Shown here: piece by piece, positions 1 to 11,154 of the stretch
Numbering within the stretch: the stretch's first letter is position 1
Layout: every line of letters starts with the position of its first letter
Assembly (NCBI RefSeq): GCF_003336425.1
Contig: NZ_QEIO01000008.1
Coordinates: 1 to 63,558 of the forward strand
Direction: 5' to 3'
Length of the DNA stretch: 63,558 nt
Source: Marinitenerispora sediminis
Lineage (GTDB): Bacteria; Actinomycetota; Actinomycetes; Streptosporangiales; Streptosporangiaceae
Program-made: the position numbers and the translations under genes
The notes under the pieces: generated by a model
Told to the model about the DNA's origin: nothing
What the model saw: only the letters and a program-made list of their open reading frames with translations
Database searches by the model: none

Positions 1-21
1 CCCGCCGCCCGCCGCCCGCCG
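1..21. repeat. Three tandem copies of CCCGCCG
   Basis: Three back-to-back 7-base units CCCGCCG open the window. This is a short GC repeat at the cut edge, so its full length is unknown; it may be the tail of a terminator or low-complexity intergenic DNA. No function is claimed. Confidence 0.6.
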
Positions 22-81
22 CGGGGGCGCGACCCGGGCCGGCCGGCGCGTCCGACCGGCCCGGGCGGGCATGATGGGGAC

Positions 82-537
82 ATGTCCGCCACAGACGACG
101 CCAACACCGTGAAGCATCTCGCCATCGCGCTCATCGACGCCTACGTGCGCCGCGAGTCCGCGGACCTGGCCGCCGCGGTCGAGGGCATCACCGGCGCCGA
201 GGCGGTGGCCGCCGCCACATCGGAGCTCAAGGTGTACGCCTCGTTCCTCACCCGCCGCGTCCAGGAGACCGGCATGGTGTGGAAACCCGCCGACTCGCGC
301 GAGGCCGTGGCCCGCGCCGTCGCCGACCTGCTGGAGCCCGAGGTCGAGTTCGCCGTGATCAACGCCTGGGAGGCGTACTCGGTCGGCGAGGAGGAGGCCG
401 CCGAGCGCTTCACCCGCGGCGACCCGCTGGTGTTCATGCACATGCTCGCCGCGTTCTCGGCCGCGGTCGGCAGGGCCGTGTACAGCCCGGCCGAACTGGT
501 CTCCACCCTCCGCATCGCCTCGGGCATCTCCGAGTAG
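82..537 (+). CDS. Hypothetical helical protein, 151 aa
   Basis: A 151-residue acidic, alanine-rich, probably all-helical soluble protein with no signal peptide or membrane segment and no motif I recognise. It keeps the codon pattern of its neighbours. The ATG at 82 follows a -10-like CATGAT (70-75) by only 6 nt, so the mRNA may be leaderless, although GGGGA just before the ATG could act as a weak ribosome site. It is convergent with the next gene, whose stop lies about 50 bp away. Real gene likely; function unknown. Confidence 0.65.
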   Translation: MSATDDANTVKHLAIALIDAYVRRESADLAAAVEGITGAEAVAAATSELKVYASFLTRRVQETGMVWKPADSREAVARAVADLLEPEVEFAVINAWEAYSVGEEEAAERFTRGDPLVFMHMLAAFSAAVGRAVYSPAELVSTLRIASGISE

Positions 538-585
538 CGTCCCCGGGCACCGCGCCGCCTCCGGGGCGGTGCCCGCGGCACGGGA

Positions 586-942
586 TCACGGGGCCGCGCG
601 GCCCGGTGGGCCGGGCCGCAGCCCCCGCGGCCACGCGTCCGCGCGGACCGCCCACACCCACGCGCTCCGCGCGACCTCCGCCCAGGTGGCGGCCGAGCGG
701 TATCCCACGCGCTCCCCGCAGGACGGGCACGGCCCGAGGTCCGGCGCGGCCGCGGCGGGGAGGTGCCGCCGGCCGAGGTCGTGCGGGTCGAGGTAGAGGG
801 CGTCCGCCTCGCCCTCGAACAGGAAGACCCGGCCGCAGCCCGGGCAGCCCGCAAACGCGAAATCCTCGTCACCGACGTTCGCGCCGCCCCGGCGCAGGAT
901 CTCATCCAGGTCGAGCGCGCTCTTCGGAACCTCTTGGGACAC
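586..942 (-). CDS. Small zinc-ribbon-like hypothetical protein, 118 aa
   Basis: Encodes about 118 residues with two Cys-x2-Cys pairs (CPGC near residue 33 and CPSC near residue 72), the layout of a zinc ribbon or rubredoxin-like knuckle. No catalytic motif is recognised. I chose the GTG at 942 rather than the upstream ATG at 972. TACGCT lies 7 nt before this GTG on the minus strand, the usual spacing of an actinobacterial -10 box with a leaderless start. The C-terminal 25 residues are Gly/Pro/Arg-rich. A zinc-binding structural or nucleic-acid role is only inferred. Confidence 0.6.
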   Translation of the reverse strand: MSQEVPKSALDLDEILRRGGANVGDEDFAFAGCPGCGRVFLFEGEADALYLDPHDLGRRHLPAAAAPDLGPCPSCGERVGYRSAATWAEVARSAWVWAVRADAWPRGLRPGPPGRAAP

Positions 943-1153
943 GCCGACGAGCGTAGCGCGGCCCCGCTCCACCGCCCTGGTCGCCGCTTATCACAGCGGG
1001 TTGCACCACCGTTCCGCCACGTCATGGCGCTCGGGTTCTGTTGTTTACTTCACAGCGGTCCGGATTTTGCGTAGGTTTCTTTCCAGTCCCCAGGGGCGTG
1101 CGGATACGGCCGCAACGGGGGTGCCCCGCGGCAACACGGACGGGAGATCGTCA

Positions 1154-2428
1154 ATGGGCCGAAAGCATGTCCTGCCCGCTGTCGCGCTGGGGGTGGCCGT
1201 GACGCTCGCGGCCACCGCCTGCGGCACCGGTGGCCCCTCGGGCGCCGGCCAGACCCTCGACGTCTGGATCATGGAGGGCACCCACCCCGACGCGACCGCC
1301 TTCTTCGACGAGGTCGCCGCGGAGTTCGAGGCGACGACCGGTGCCCAGGTCAACGTCGAGTTCGTCCCCTGGGCCGACGCCCACGACAATTTCGTCACGG
1401 CGATCGCGGGCGGGACCGCGCCCGACGTCGCCGAGGTCGGCACCACCTGGACCCCGGAGTTCGCCGACGCCGGGGCGCTGGCCGACGTCACCGAGCGGGC
1501 CGGCGACACCAGCGACTACGTCCCGGGGCTGCTGGAGGCCGGTACCCTCGACGACCGGCTGTACGGCGTCCCCTGGTTCGCCGGTGTGCGCGCGGTGGTC
1601 TACCGCACCGACGTCTTCGAGGAGCTGGAGCTGGAGGAGCCCACCACCTGGGAGGAGCTGCGCGAGGTCGCCACCACCATCCAGGAGGAGCGCGAGGACA
1701 TGGCCGGGTTCCCGGTCCCCGGCGGTGCGATGTTCTCCGCGCTCCCGTTCGTCTGGGGCGCCGGCGGCGACGTCGCCGTCCAGGCCGAGGACGGCACCTG
1801 GCAGGCCGAGATCGACAGCCCCGAGTCCCGGGAGGGCATCCGCTTCTTCACCGACCTCGCCCTGGAGGACGGCCTCTCCACCACCGGTGCCACCACCTGG
1901 CTGGAGACCGACATGCAGGACGCCTTCATCCGGGGCGACAGCGCCATGATGATCGCCGGCAGCTGGGCGCCCGCGGCCATCATGGAGACCGACCCGGAGC
2001 TGGAGGGCCGGGTCGGCGCCTTCCCCATCCCCGGCCGCGACGGCGGGTACAGCCCGTCGTTCCTGGGCGGCTCGCACCTGTCGGTCTTCAACGGCAGCGA
2101 GGACGAGGAACTCGCCTGGCAGTACGTGCAGCTGCTCACCGGCGACGAGTTCGCCCGGCGCTGGACGGAGGAGACCAGCTACTTCCCGGGACGCCAGTCC
2201 CAGCTCGCCCCCTTCACCGAGTCCGAGGACCCGCTGGTGAGCCCGTTCGCCATCCAGATGAGCGAGGCGGGCCACGGCGTGCCGGTCACCTCCGCCTGGG
2301 GCCAGGTCGAGGGCCAGCGGGTCGTCCAGACGATGGTCCAGGCGATCCTGTCCGGCGACGCGTCGGTGGAGGAGGCCACGGCCACCGCGGCCGAGTCCAT
2401 CGAGGAAACCCTCAACGGGGGCGCCTGA
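1154..2428 (+). CDS. Sugar ABC transporter substrate-binding lipoprotein
   Basis: A 424-residue extracellular solute-binding protein of the CUT1 (MalE-like) type. It starts with a signal peptide ending in a lipobox-like ATAC around Cys 24, so it should be anchored to the outer face of the membrane. The mature part is the acidic two-lobe fold expected of carbohydrate binders. ATG 1154 has GGGAGA upstream; an open frame runs back to 1001 but that extension does not look secretory. Two permeases and a hexosaminidase follow directly, so the substrate is probably an N-acetylglucosamine oligosaccharide, as for DasA. That substrate is inference. No DasR-like operator was seen upstream. Confidence 0.88.
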   Translation: MGRKHVLPAVALGVAVTLAATACGTGGPSGAGQTLDVWIMEGTHPDATAFFDEVAAEFEATTGAQVNVEFVPWADAHDNFVTAIAGGTAPDVAEVGTTWTPEFADAGALADVTERAGDTSDYVPGLLEAGTLDDRLYGVPWFAGVRAVVYRTDVFEELELEEPTTWEELREVATTIQEEREDMAGFPVPGGAMFSALPFVWGAGGDVAVQAEDGTWQAEIDSPESREGIRFFTDLALEDGLSTTGATTWLETDMQDAFIRGDSAMMIAGSWAPAAIMETDPELEGRVGAFPIPGRDGGYSPSFLGGSHLSVFNGSEDEELAWQYVQLLTGDEFARRWTEETSYFPGRQSQLAPFTESEDPLVSPFAIQMSEAGHGVPVTSAWGQVEGQRVVQTMVQAILSGDASVEEATATAAESIEETLNGGA

Positions 2429-2431
2429 CCC

Positions 2432-3412
2432 GTGAGCGAACCCGTCCTCGTCCGCCCGGCCGCCGACCCCGCGTCGGCGGCCGGCCGCCCGCTCCCGCCC
2501 CCCCGCGCGCGGCGGCGCCGCCGGGTGCCGCTGCGCCCCTGGCTGCTGCTCGCGCCAGGGCTCGCGGTGATCGGCGTCCTGCTCCTCTACCCGCTGGGGC
2601 GGGTCGTGTGGCTGTCCTTCCAGGACTACGGCCTGCGCAACGTCGTCTCCGGCGAGCCCAACTACAACGGCCTCGACAACTACGTGGCCCTGCTCACCGA
2701 CCCCTTCCTGTGGCGGGTCGTGCTGCCCAACACCATCGTGTTCGCCGTGGTGGCCGTGGGCGGGACGGTGGTGCTGGGGACCCTCGTCGCGCTGCTGCTG
2801 CGCTCGCTGGGGCCCTGGTGGCGGACGGTCGTCATCGGCTGCGTGCTGGTCGCCTGGGCCATGCCCGCCGTGACCGGCACCTACGTGTGGATCTGGATCT
2901 TCGACGTGGACCGCGGGCTGGTCCGCCAGCTCCTCCAAGCGGTCGGGCTCGTGGGGCCCGAGGGCTTCAACTGGTTCACCGAGCGGCTGTCCTTCTACGC
3001 GATCGTCACGCTCAACATCGTCCACCACGGCTTCCCGTTCGTGGCCGTGACCGTGCTCGCCGGGCTGCTGACCATCCCGCGCGAGCTCACCGAGGCGGCG
3101 ATGCTGGACGGCGCGAACGCCTGGCAGCGGTTCTGGCGGGTCACCGTACCCACGATCCGCCCGGTCTTCGCCGTCGTCACCATCCTGTCGACCATCTGGG
3201 ACTTCAAGGTGTTCGCGCAGGTCTACCTGATGCCGGGCGGCGGCGGGACCAACCCCGAGGTGTTCAACCTGGGCGTGTGGTCCTACGTGCGCTCCTTCGC
3301 GCAGCAGAGCTACGGCCTGGGCTCGGCCGTGGCGGTGCTGCTCACCCTCATGCTGCTCGTGATCACCATCGGCTACCTGCGGGCCGTGTTCCGCGACGAG
3401 GAGCTGCGATGA
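2432..3412 (+). CDS. Sugar ABC transporter permease, MalF type
   Basis: Membrane permease of 326 residues with about six transmembrane helices and a basic proline/arginine-rich N-terminus. The ATPase-docking EAA loop is visible as EAAMLDGANAWQRFWRVTVP around residues 222-241. GTG 2432 starts 3 bp after the stop of the binding-protein gene, so the two are translationally linked. It pairs with the next permease to form the channel. No ATPase gene is present here; actinomycete CUT1 systems commonly borrow a shared MsiK-type ATPase encoded elsewhere. Confidence 0.9.
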   Translation: MSEPVLVRPAADPASAAGRPLPPPRARRRRRVPLRPWLLLAPGLAVIGVLLLYPLGRVVWLSFQDYGLRNVVSGEPNYNGLDNYVALLTDPFLWRVVLPNTIVFAVVAVGGTVVLGTLVALLLRSLGPWWRTVVIGCVLVAWAMPAVTGTYVWIWIFDVDRGLVRQLLQAVGLVGPEGFNWFTERLSFYAIVTLNIVHHGFPFVAVTVLAGLLTIPRELTEAAMLDGANAWQRFWRVTVPTIRPVFAVVTILSTIWDFKVFAQVYLMPGGGGTNPEVFNLGVWSYVRSFAQQSYGLGSAVAVLLTLMLLVITIGYLRAVFRDEELR

Positions 3413-4305
3413 CCACCCCGACGGCCGCCACGGCCACCGCGGTCGCGCCCGCCGGCGCCGGCCGGGCCCGGGCGCGGCGCTCACCGCGACGGACCGCCCG
3501 CCGCATCGGCAAGGGCGCGGCGGTCGCCGCGCTGCTCGTCTTCACGCTCTTCCCGGCCTACTTCATGCTGGCCAGCGCGTTCGCCCCGCGCGCCACCTCG
3601 GGCATCGACGTGCTGCTGCCGACCGAGTTCTCCCTCCGGCACTTCGAGTACGTGCTCACCCGGGCCGGGTTCCTCACCTACCTCGGCAACTCCGTGCTCG
3701 TCGCCCTCATCACGGTGGTGGGCAGCAGCCTGCTGGCGCTGCTCGCGGCGGTCGCGGTGGCCCGGTTCCGGTTCCGGCTGCGCACCACCGTGCTCATCCT
3801 CATCCTCGTGGTCCAGATGGTGCCGCTGGAGGCACTGGTCATCTCGCTGTTCCTGCTGGCGCGCGACCTGCAGATGCTCAACTCGCTGATCGGCCTCGGC
3901 GTGGTCTACATCGCCCTGTCGCTGCCGTTCGCGGTGTGGATGCTGCGCGGGTTCGTGGCCGCCGTGCCGGTGGAGGTCGAGGAGGCCGCCTACATCGACG
4001 GCGCCTCGTGGGGGCGGATGTTCTGGTCGGTGCTGTTCCCGCTGGTCGCGCCCGGCCTGGTGGCCACCGGCATCTTCTCCTTCATCACGGCGTGGAACGA
4101 GTTCATCCTCGCCCTGACCTTCATGAACGACAGCGACAAGTACACCGTGGCGGTGGGCCTCCGCCAGTTCTTCGGCCAGTACACCACCGACTGGGGGGCG
4201 GTCATGGCGGCGTCCACCATCATCACGCTGCCGGTGATGGCGTTCTTCCTGTTCGTCCAGCGCGGCCTGGTCTCGGGGCTGGTCGCCGGGGCGGTGAAGG
4301 GATGA
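3409..4305 (+). CDS. Sugar ABC transporter permease, MalG type
   Basis: Second permease, 298 residues, with about six transmembrane helices. The EAA loop is EEAAYIDGASWGRMFWSVLF around residues 190-209. The start ATG overlaps the previous stop (ATGA at 3409), and its own stop overlaps the next start in the same way. With the preceding MalF-type subunit it would form the heterodimeric channel receiving sugar from the lipoprotein. The N-terminal 35 residues are cytoplasmic and rich in Ala and Arg. Confidence 0.9.
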   Translation: MTTPTAATATAVAPAGAGRARARRSPRRTARRIGKGAAVAALLVFTLFPAYFMLASAFAPRATSGIDVLLPTEFSLRHFEYVLTRAGFLTYLGNSVLVALITVVGSSLLALLAAVAVARFRFRLRTTVLILILVVQMVPLEALVISLFLLARDLQMLNSLIGLGVVYIALSLPFAVWMLRGFVAAVPVEVEEAAYIDGASWGRMFWSVLFPLVAPGLVATGIFSFITAWNEFILALTFMNDSDKYTVAVGLRQFFGQYTTDWGAVMAASTIITLPVMAFFLFVQRGLVSGLVAGAVKG

Positions 4306-5339
4306 CGGCCGCCGATCCGCACCGCGATCCCGCGCTGCGGCGCATGGCGCACGCGGTCCTGATGCCGGGATTCCTGGGCACCCGGACGCCGGACTGGCTG
4401 GCCCGCGCGATCGACGCCGGACTGGGCGCGGTCTGCTGCTTCGCCCCCAACCTCGCCGCCGATCCCGCGGCGCTGACCCGGGAGCTGCACGGGCTGCGCG
4501 CCGACCTGCTGGTCACCAGCGACGAGGAGGGCGGGCGGGTCACCCGGCTGCACGCCGCCACCGGCTCGCCCTACCCCGGGCACGCCGAGCTGGGCGCGGC
4601 CGACGACCCGGAGCGCACCCGCGCGGTCGCCGAGGAGCTGGGCCGGGAACTGCGCGCCGTCGGCATCGACGCGGCGCTCGCCCCCGTGCTGGACGTCAAC
4701 GTCGACCCGCGCAACCCGGTGATCGGGGACCGCTCCTTCGGCGCCGACGCCGGCCTCGTGGCCCGGCACGGGGCCGCCTTCGCGCGCGGACTGGCGGCGA
4801 GCGGGACGCTGGCCGCGGGCAAGCACTTCCCCGGGCACGGCGACACCGCCGTCGACTCCCACAAGGCGCTGCCGGTCGTCGACGTCGACCTGCCGACCCT
4901 GCGCGGGCGGGAGCTCGTGCCGTTCGCCGCCGCGATCGAGGCCGGCGTCCCCATGGTGATGGCCGGGCACATCGCGGTCCCCGCCCTGGACGAGGCGCCG
5001 GCCAGCCTGTCCGCACGCGGCTACGCGCTGCTGCGCACCGACCTCGGGTTCACCGGGACCGCCGTCACCGACGCCCTCGACATGCGCGCCGTCACCAGGT
5101 CCACGGGGGCGCCCACGGTCGTCGCCGGTGTGGCGCGGGGGGCGGTCGCCGCGCTGCGGGCCGGGGCCGACCTGCTCTGCCTGGGCAACCCGCACGACTC
5201 CGACACCGGGGACGAGGCGATCTTCCGCACGGCGCTGGACGGCCTGCTGGCCGCCGTGGCCGACGGGACCGTGCCGGCCGGGCGCCTGGCGGAGGCGGCC
5301 GAGCGGGTGGCGGGGCTGGCGGTGTCAGCGGTCCGCTGA
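4302..5339 (+). CDS. nagZ: Beta-N-acetylhexosaminidase, glycoside hydrolase family 3
   Basis: A 345-residue family-3 glycosidase of the NagZ type, expected to remove terminal N-acetylglucosamine from chitobiose-like or muropeptide sugars. The signature KHFPGHGDTAVDSH lies at residues 174-187; its Asp/His pair is the general acid-base dyad special to NagZ. The nucleophile should be Asp 257 in VTDALDM. No signal peptide is seen, so it should act in the cytoplasm on imported sugar. ATG 4302 overlaps the permease stop (ATGA). The operon order binding protein, two permeases, hexosaminidase resembles dasABC-dasD of Streptomyces; cell-wall sugar recycling is the alternative. Confidence 0.85.
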   Translation: MTAADPHRDPALRRMAHAVLMPGFLGTRTPDWLARAIDAGLGAVCCFAPNLAADPAALTRELHGLRADLLVTSDEEGGRVTRLHAATGSPYPGHAELGAADDPERTRAVAEELGRELRAVGIDAALAPVLDVNVDPRNPVIGDRSFGADAGLVARHGAAFARGLAASGTLAAGKHFPGHGDTAVDSHKALPVVDVDLPTLRGRELVPFAAAIEAGVPMVMAGHIAVPALDEAPASLSARGYALLRTDLGFTGTAVTDALDMRAVTRSTGAPTVVAGVARGAVAALRAGADLLCLGNPHDSDTGDEAIFRTALDGLLAAVADGTVPAGRLAEAAERVAGLAVSAVR

Positions 5340-5531
5340 GCCGGACGGCGGGCCCGGCCCCGGCCGCCGGCGGGCCGCCGTGCCGCGGCGGGCGCTTGAC
5401 CGCGGCACCCCTGTCGTGGATCGTTGCAGCGACAGTGGGTTCCGCCAGGTCGTCCGGGCGGGCCGGGCCGGCGTCGGGGAGGACGCCCCCCGCTCAGCGC
5501 CGACCGCCCTGGCCATGGGGAGGGCGTGCGC

Positions 5532-5753
5532 GTGGAACTGGACGGTCACCCGATCGAACCCGACTACCCCTGGCCGCGGAGTCCCACCAACGTGCTCATC
5601 CGCTGCAACGTGTGCATGGGGCTGCGCTACTTCGCCGACCAGCACGCCGACCACCTCGACGACTACAGCCCCGGCCCGCACTGCAAGACCTGCGGCAAGC
5701 GCATCGAGTTCCGGTGCACCGGGTGCGACTCCCCGTGGCAGCCGCTGTCCTGA
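5532..5753 (+). CDS. Small zinc-ribbon hypothetical protein, 73 aa
   Basis: About 73 residues with three Cys-x2-Cys pairs (CNVC, CKTC, CTGC), which suggests a compact zinc-binding fold. The start is uncertain. GTG 5532 sits 8 nt after GGAGG and is preferred; GTG 5526 and an in-frame start at 5424 also exist, but the 5424 extension is low-complexity Arg/Gly/Pro and looks noncoding. It lies between the sugar operon and a convergent lipoprotein gene. Function unknown. Confidence 0.55.
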   Translation: MELDGHPIEPDYPWPRSPTNVLIRCNVCMGLRYFADQHADHLDDYSPGPHCKTCGKRIEFRCTGCDSPWQPLS

Positions 5754-5768
5754 CCGGCCGCCGCGCGG

Positions 5769-6191
5769 CTACTCCGCGCGGGTGAGGGTGGCGGAGCCGG
5801 GCATCGACGCCGACTCGCCGACCCCGATCTCCGATACCTGCCAGGCCTCGCCCGCGATGTCGAGGGTGTCGCCGAGGCGCAGCGTGTGCGAGGCGGCCTC
5901 GCCCTCTCCCTCGCGGACACTGATGACGACGGACGGCTCGTCGCCGTCCTCGTAGCCGGTGATCTGGAGCGAGGTGGTCCGCTCGTCCTCGGAGCCGAGG
6001 GAGAAGGCCGCCCCCTCGGTGAGCTGGATGCGGTCGTTGTTCTGCCCGAGGACCGGCGCCGGACTGCTCGTGGCCGCGGTGTCGCTCTCACCGTCACCGC
6101 CGCACGCCGCGGCGCCGAGGGCCAGCCCCAGACCGAGGGCGGCACCGGCGGCGACGCGGGCGAGTCGGCGGACACGAACGAAGACAGTCAT
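5769..6191 (-). CDS. Small secreted lipoprotein, 140 aa
   Basis: Begins with a textbook lipoprotein signal peptide: basic start, hydrophobic Ala/Leu/Gly stretch, and Cys 30 after ALGAAA, followed by a Ser/Thr-rich linker to about residue 45. The remaining 95 residues are acidic and beta-rich, with SLGSEDERTTSLQITGYEDG in the middle. No enzyme motif is present. It should sit on the outer face of the membrane. Convergent with the zinc-ribbon gene (15 bp apart) and divergent from leuS. Function unknown. Confidence 0.75.
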   Translation of the reverse strand: MTVFVRVRRLARVAAGAALGLGLALGAAACGGDGESDTAATSSPAPVLGQNNDRIQLTEGAAFSLGSEDERTTSLQITGYEDGDEPSVVISVREGEGEAASHTLRLGDTLDIAGEAWQVSEIGVGESASMPGSATLTRAE

Positions 6192-6615
6192 CTTCCGAGA
6201 TCTCCCAGTGCTTCAGACGCCGGCGTCGTGGGAGGCCGGCGGTGCGCCGCCGGTGCGGTCCCGCCGGGAGGCGGGACACGGATGGACACACGGCGACACG
6301 CGGCGGCCGGAGGCGGCCGCGCGCCGGTATTCTCCCACCGGCCGGGGCCCGCCGTGCGCCGCGTCCCCGGAGGAGCGGCCGCCGAACGCGTCGATGGACG
6401 TCCGGTGGGCGCGCTAACCTTGAGGCTCAGACACCCGGCCGGCGGCGACGGCGCTGACCAGGTCGGCGGCAAGCCCGTCCCAGGGTCCTCCCGACGGACG
6501 GCGCGCCGGTGAGTGTTCTTCGAGCGCGGCCGTGACCCCGGACGCGAGGAACGCGGCACGGCGGCCGGCCGGCCGCGACGTGCCCGAGCGTGAACCGTAG
6601 AGGATAGTTCCAGCG
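6192..6615. other. 424-bp divergent intergenic region, lipoprotein / leuS
   Basis: Carries the start regions of the lipoprotein (minus) and leuS (plus) with no convincing gene. A possible leuS -10 is TAACCT (about 6415-6420), which would give a leader of nearly 200 nt. The leader is rich in GC inverted repeats, but I could not find the conserved T-box motif (GGNACCGCG-like), so attenuation by tRNA is not supported. Short open frames on the minus strand here look like GC-driven artefacts. Confidence 0.4.
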
Positions 6616-9111
<2,496 letters not shown>

Positions 9112-9122
9112 CAACCGGGCGT

Positions 9123-9154
9123 GCGGGGACGGGACCGCAGGGGCCCGTCCCCGC
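9123..9154 (+). terminator. GC hairpin after leuS
   Basis: A perfect 11-bp stem, GCGGGGACGGG pairing with CCCGTCCCCGC, with a 10-nt loop, starting 11 bp after the leuS stop. There is no T tract, as is usual in high-GC actinobacteria. A likely intrinsic terminator. Confidence 0.65.
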
Positions 9155-9209
9155 TCCTGTCGCCGGGCTCGGGCCCGGGGGCGTGCGGCGGACGTACAGC
9201 GAGGGGTGC

Positions 9210-9845
9210 ATGGTCCAGAGGAGCGGTGGACGGCGGTTCGGCGGGCGCGCACGGGCCGCGGCCGCGGCCGGCGGAGTCGTCGTGGTCTCGGCGGCGGCGA
9301 TCACGGCCGGCGTCCTGTGGGGCGCGGGCGGCCCGGCGACGGCCGCGGGGCCGGACGACGCCTACGCCACCGCGCCCGGCTGCGACGCGGTCGGCGCCGA
9401 CCTGCTCGCCTCCGTCGCCCCCTCGGCCGCCCTGGAGGCCGCCGAGCGCGGGCCGCTGGCCGACGCCAGCGGCAGCTCGTGCGTGTGGACGTCGCTCGGC
9501 GGCGCTGACGGTGCCTCCGCGCCGGACACGGCGCCGCGGTCGGTCCAGGTCGCCTTCCACGCGCACTTCACGGACAAGGCCGGTGAGGTCACCGGCGAGC
9601 AGGCCGCGGCCGCCCGGCTGGCCGAGCTCGCGCCGGTGAACGAGCTCAACGGTTCGGCTCCGGTGGCCGGACTCGGCCCCGACGCGCTGGTCTGGCACTC
9701 GCCGACCGACCCGGGCGCCGCCGAGCTGGCCTTCCGGCGCGGCAACCTGGTGGTGCGCGTCTGGTACGGCGGGGCCGACCTCACCTTCGACGACGCCCGG
9801 GCCGGTGCCGTGGCGGTCGCCGAGGGCGTGGCCGCCGCTGTCTGA
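9210..9845 (+). CDS. Membrane-anchored or secreted hypothetical protein, 211 aa
   Basis: 211 residues: a basic N-terminus, one hydrophobic segment at about 16-38 (signal or anchor), then an extracytoplasmic domain. It has a Cys soon after the membrane (CDAVGADLL) and a second in SSCVWTS, which could form a disulfide, and a GLGPDAL motif near 155. This pattern resembles DUF3558-like secreted actinobacterial proteins and also the next gene, so the two may be distant paralogues. ATG 9210 follows GAGGGG. Function unknown. Confidence 0.7.
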   Translation: MVQRSGGRRFGGRARAAAAAGGVVVVSAAAITAGVLWGAGGPATAAGPDDAYATAPGCDAVGADLLASVAPSAALEAAERGPLADASGSSCVWTSLGGADGASAPDTAPRSVQVAFHAHFTDKAGEVTGEQAAAARLAELAPVNELNGSAPVAGLGPDALVWHSPTDPGAAELAFRRGNLVVRVWYGGADLTFDDARAGAVAVAEGVAAAV

Positions 9846-10205
9846 TCCCGCCCCCAGGCGCGGACCGGCGGGGCCCGGAGGCGTCACCGGTTCGTTACGC
9901 GGCTGCGGAACCGGGCGCGCCGCCGCGGCGTCCTATCGCCGTGCACCTGTGACGGGTCGTGACGGGACCGCCCGCCCCGCACTCGGCCGGATGCCCGCGG
10001 ACGCCCGCCGCCACCCCCCGGAGGCCGCGCGGGCCACCCGCCGCCCGAGGCCACGGACACGCCTGTGACCTGTGCTACGGGTGCTCGCCCAGACGGTGTC
10101 AATCACGTAACCGACGTCCGTTTTGGGCGGAGATGAGGTTGGCGGACTAGTAGCGTAGCTCTGCTGGTCAGCGTGAAGTGCTTGGTGAGGAAAGGGGACT
10201 CGCTG
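9846..10205 (+). other. 360-bp intergenic region upstream of the proline-rich membrane protein
   Basis: No credible gene is present. The last 120 bp are less GC-rich than the surroundings. They contain TTGGGC (10123-10128) and TAGTAG/TAGCGT (10148-10156), which could be promoter elements, although the spacing is not ideal. The ribosome site GAGGAAAGGGG follows just before the next ATG. Confidence 0.35.
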
Positions 10206-11033
10206 ATGGCCCAGCCACCTTACGGTGGTCCTCCTCCGGGGCCGCCCGGGGGACCGACCGGCCCGTCGGGGCCGTACGGCGGACCGCCGCCCGGTCAGCC
10301 GACCGGGCCCCAGGGACCCTACGGTCCGCAGCAACCCGGCCCCTATGGTCCTCCCGGCGCCTACGGTCCGCAGCCGGGCCCCGGAGTCCCGTACGGGGAG
10401 AACCCCTATGTGGGCCAGGCCGCGCCCAAGAGCAACCGCGGGTGCGCGGTGGGCGCCATCGTGGGCGCCGTGGTGCTGGTGGTGCTGCTCATCGCCGGCG
10501 GTATCGGCGCCTACGTCTGGATCAGCGGCAGCGGCGGCGACTACCAGGCCACGCCGGACTGCACCGTCGGCGAGAACTCCGCGCTGGAGTCCCTGCTCCC
10601 CGGATACGAGCAGCAGACCAACCAGGCCATCGACACCGGCGGCCAGGAGTGGTGGGACGGCTACCAGTGCTCCTGGATCACCTCCAGCGACGCCTCGGGC
10701 ATGCCGGCCACCGCGTCGATGATCATCATGCGGAACCAGAACCGCCCCGGCACGACCGGCGCGGAGGAGACCGCCTCCGACCTCGCCAGCCAGTCCGAGG
10801 GGTTCACCACCACCCCGGTGCAGGGGCTCGGTGACGAGGCCGCCTCCTGGTACGACACCGAGTACGAGCTCGGCTGCGTCGGCGTGCGGACGTCGAACAT
10901 CTTCGTCTCGACCTGCTACGACGCCGCGACCGACTACTCCTACTCGTCCTCCATCTCCGAGTCCGAGGCGGTCGCCGGCGCCGAGCAGCTGGCGCGCGCC
11001 GCGGTCGCCGGGATCGAGGCGACACGTTCCTGA
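10206..11033 (+). CDS. Proline/glycine-rich single-pass membrane protein, 275 aa
   Basis: Three parts: a cytoplasmic Gly/Pro/Tyr-rich tail (about residues 1-72, with repeated GPYG units), one transmembrane helix at about 79-103, and an outside domain of about 170 residues. The outside domain has Cys in TPDCTVG, YQCSWI, LGCVG and STCYD, and a GLGDEA motif. Such tails are common on actinobacterial cell-envelope proteins. The outside domain resembles the preceding gene product in its Cys...CxW...GLGDEA order, so they may be distant paralogues. Start ATG 10206 has GAGGAAAGGGG upstream. Function unknown. Confidence 0.78.
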   Translation: MAQPPYGGPPPGPPGGPTGPSGPYGGPPPGQPTGPQGPYGPQQPGPYGPPGAYGPQPGPGVPYGENPYVGQAAPKSNRGCAVGAIVGAVVLVVLLIAGGIGAYVWISGSGGDYQATPDCTVGENSALESLLPGYEQQTNQAIDTGGQEWWDGYQCSWITSSDASGMPATASMIIMRNQNRPGTTGAEETASDLASQSEGFTTTPVQGLGDEAASWYDTEYELGCVGVRTSNIFVSTCYDAATDYSYSSSISESEAVAGAEQLARAAVAGIEATRS

Positions 11034-11080
11034 CCCGGTCCGCCGGGCGGCCGTGCCGCCCGGCCCCGGTGCGGACGCCA

Positions 11081-11111
11081 CGGCGCCCCTCCCGTCGCGG
11101 GAGGGGCGCCG
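11081..11111. terminator. Bidirectional hairpin terminator
   Basis: A perfect 14-bp stem (CGGCGCCCCTCCCG with its complement) and a 3-nt TCG loop, between two convergent genes. It should terminate both. Confidence 0.8.
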
Positions 11112-11154
11112 TCGTGCTGTCCGGGCGGCCCGCCGCCGGCGGGCCGCGGGCGGG

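Noticed and set aside
1000-1153. DasR operator (dre) before the binding-protein gene
   Set aside because: No sequence close to ACTGGTCTAGACCAGT was seen by eye; a matrix scan would be decisive.
1151-3484. Long reverse-strand open frame across the binding-protein and permease genes
   Set aside because: Its product is His/Arg/Gly/Pro-rich low-complexity sequence typical of the antisense of a GC-rich gene; the forward frames encode clear transporter proteins.
6192-6615. T-box riboswitch before leuS
   Set aside because: The GC hairpins are present but I could not find the conserved T-box sequence or a credible specifier stem.
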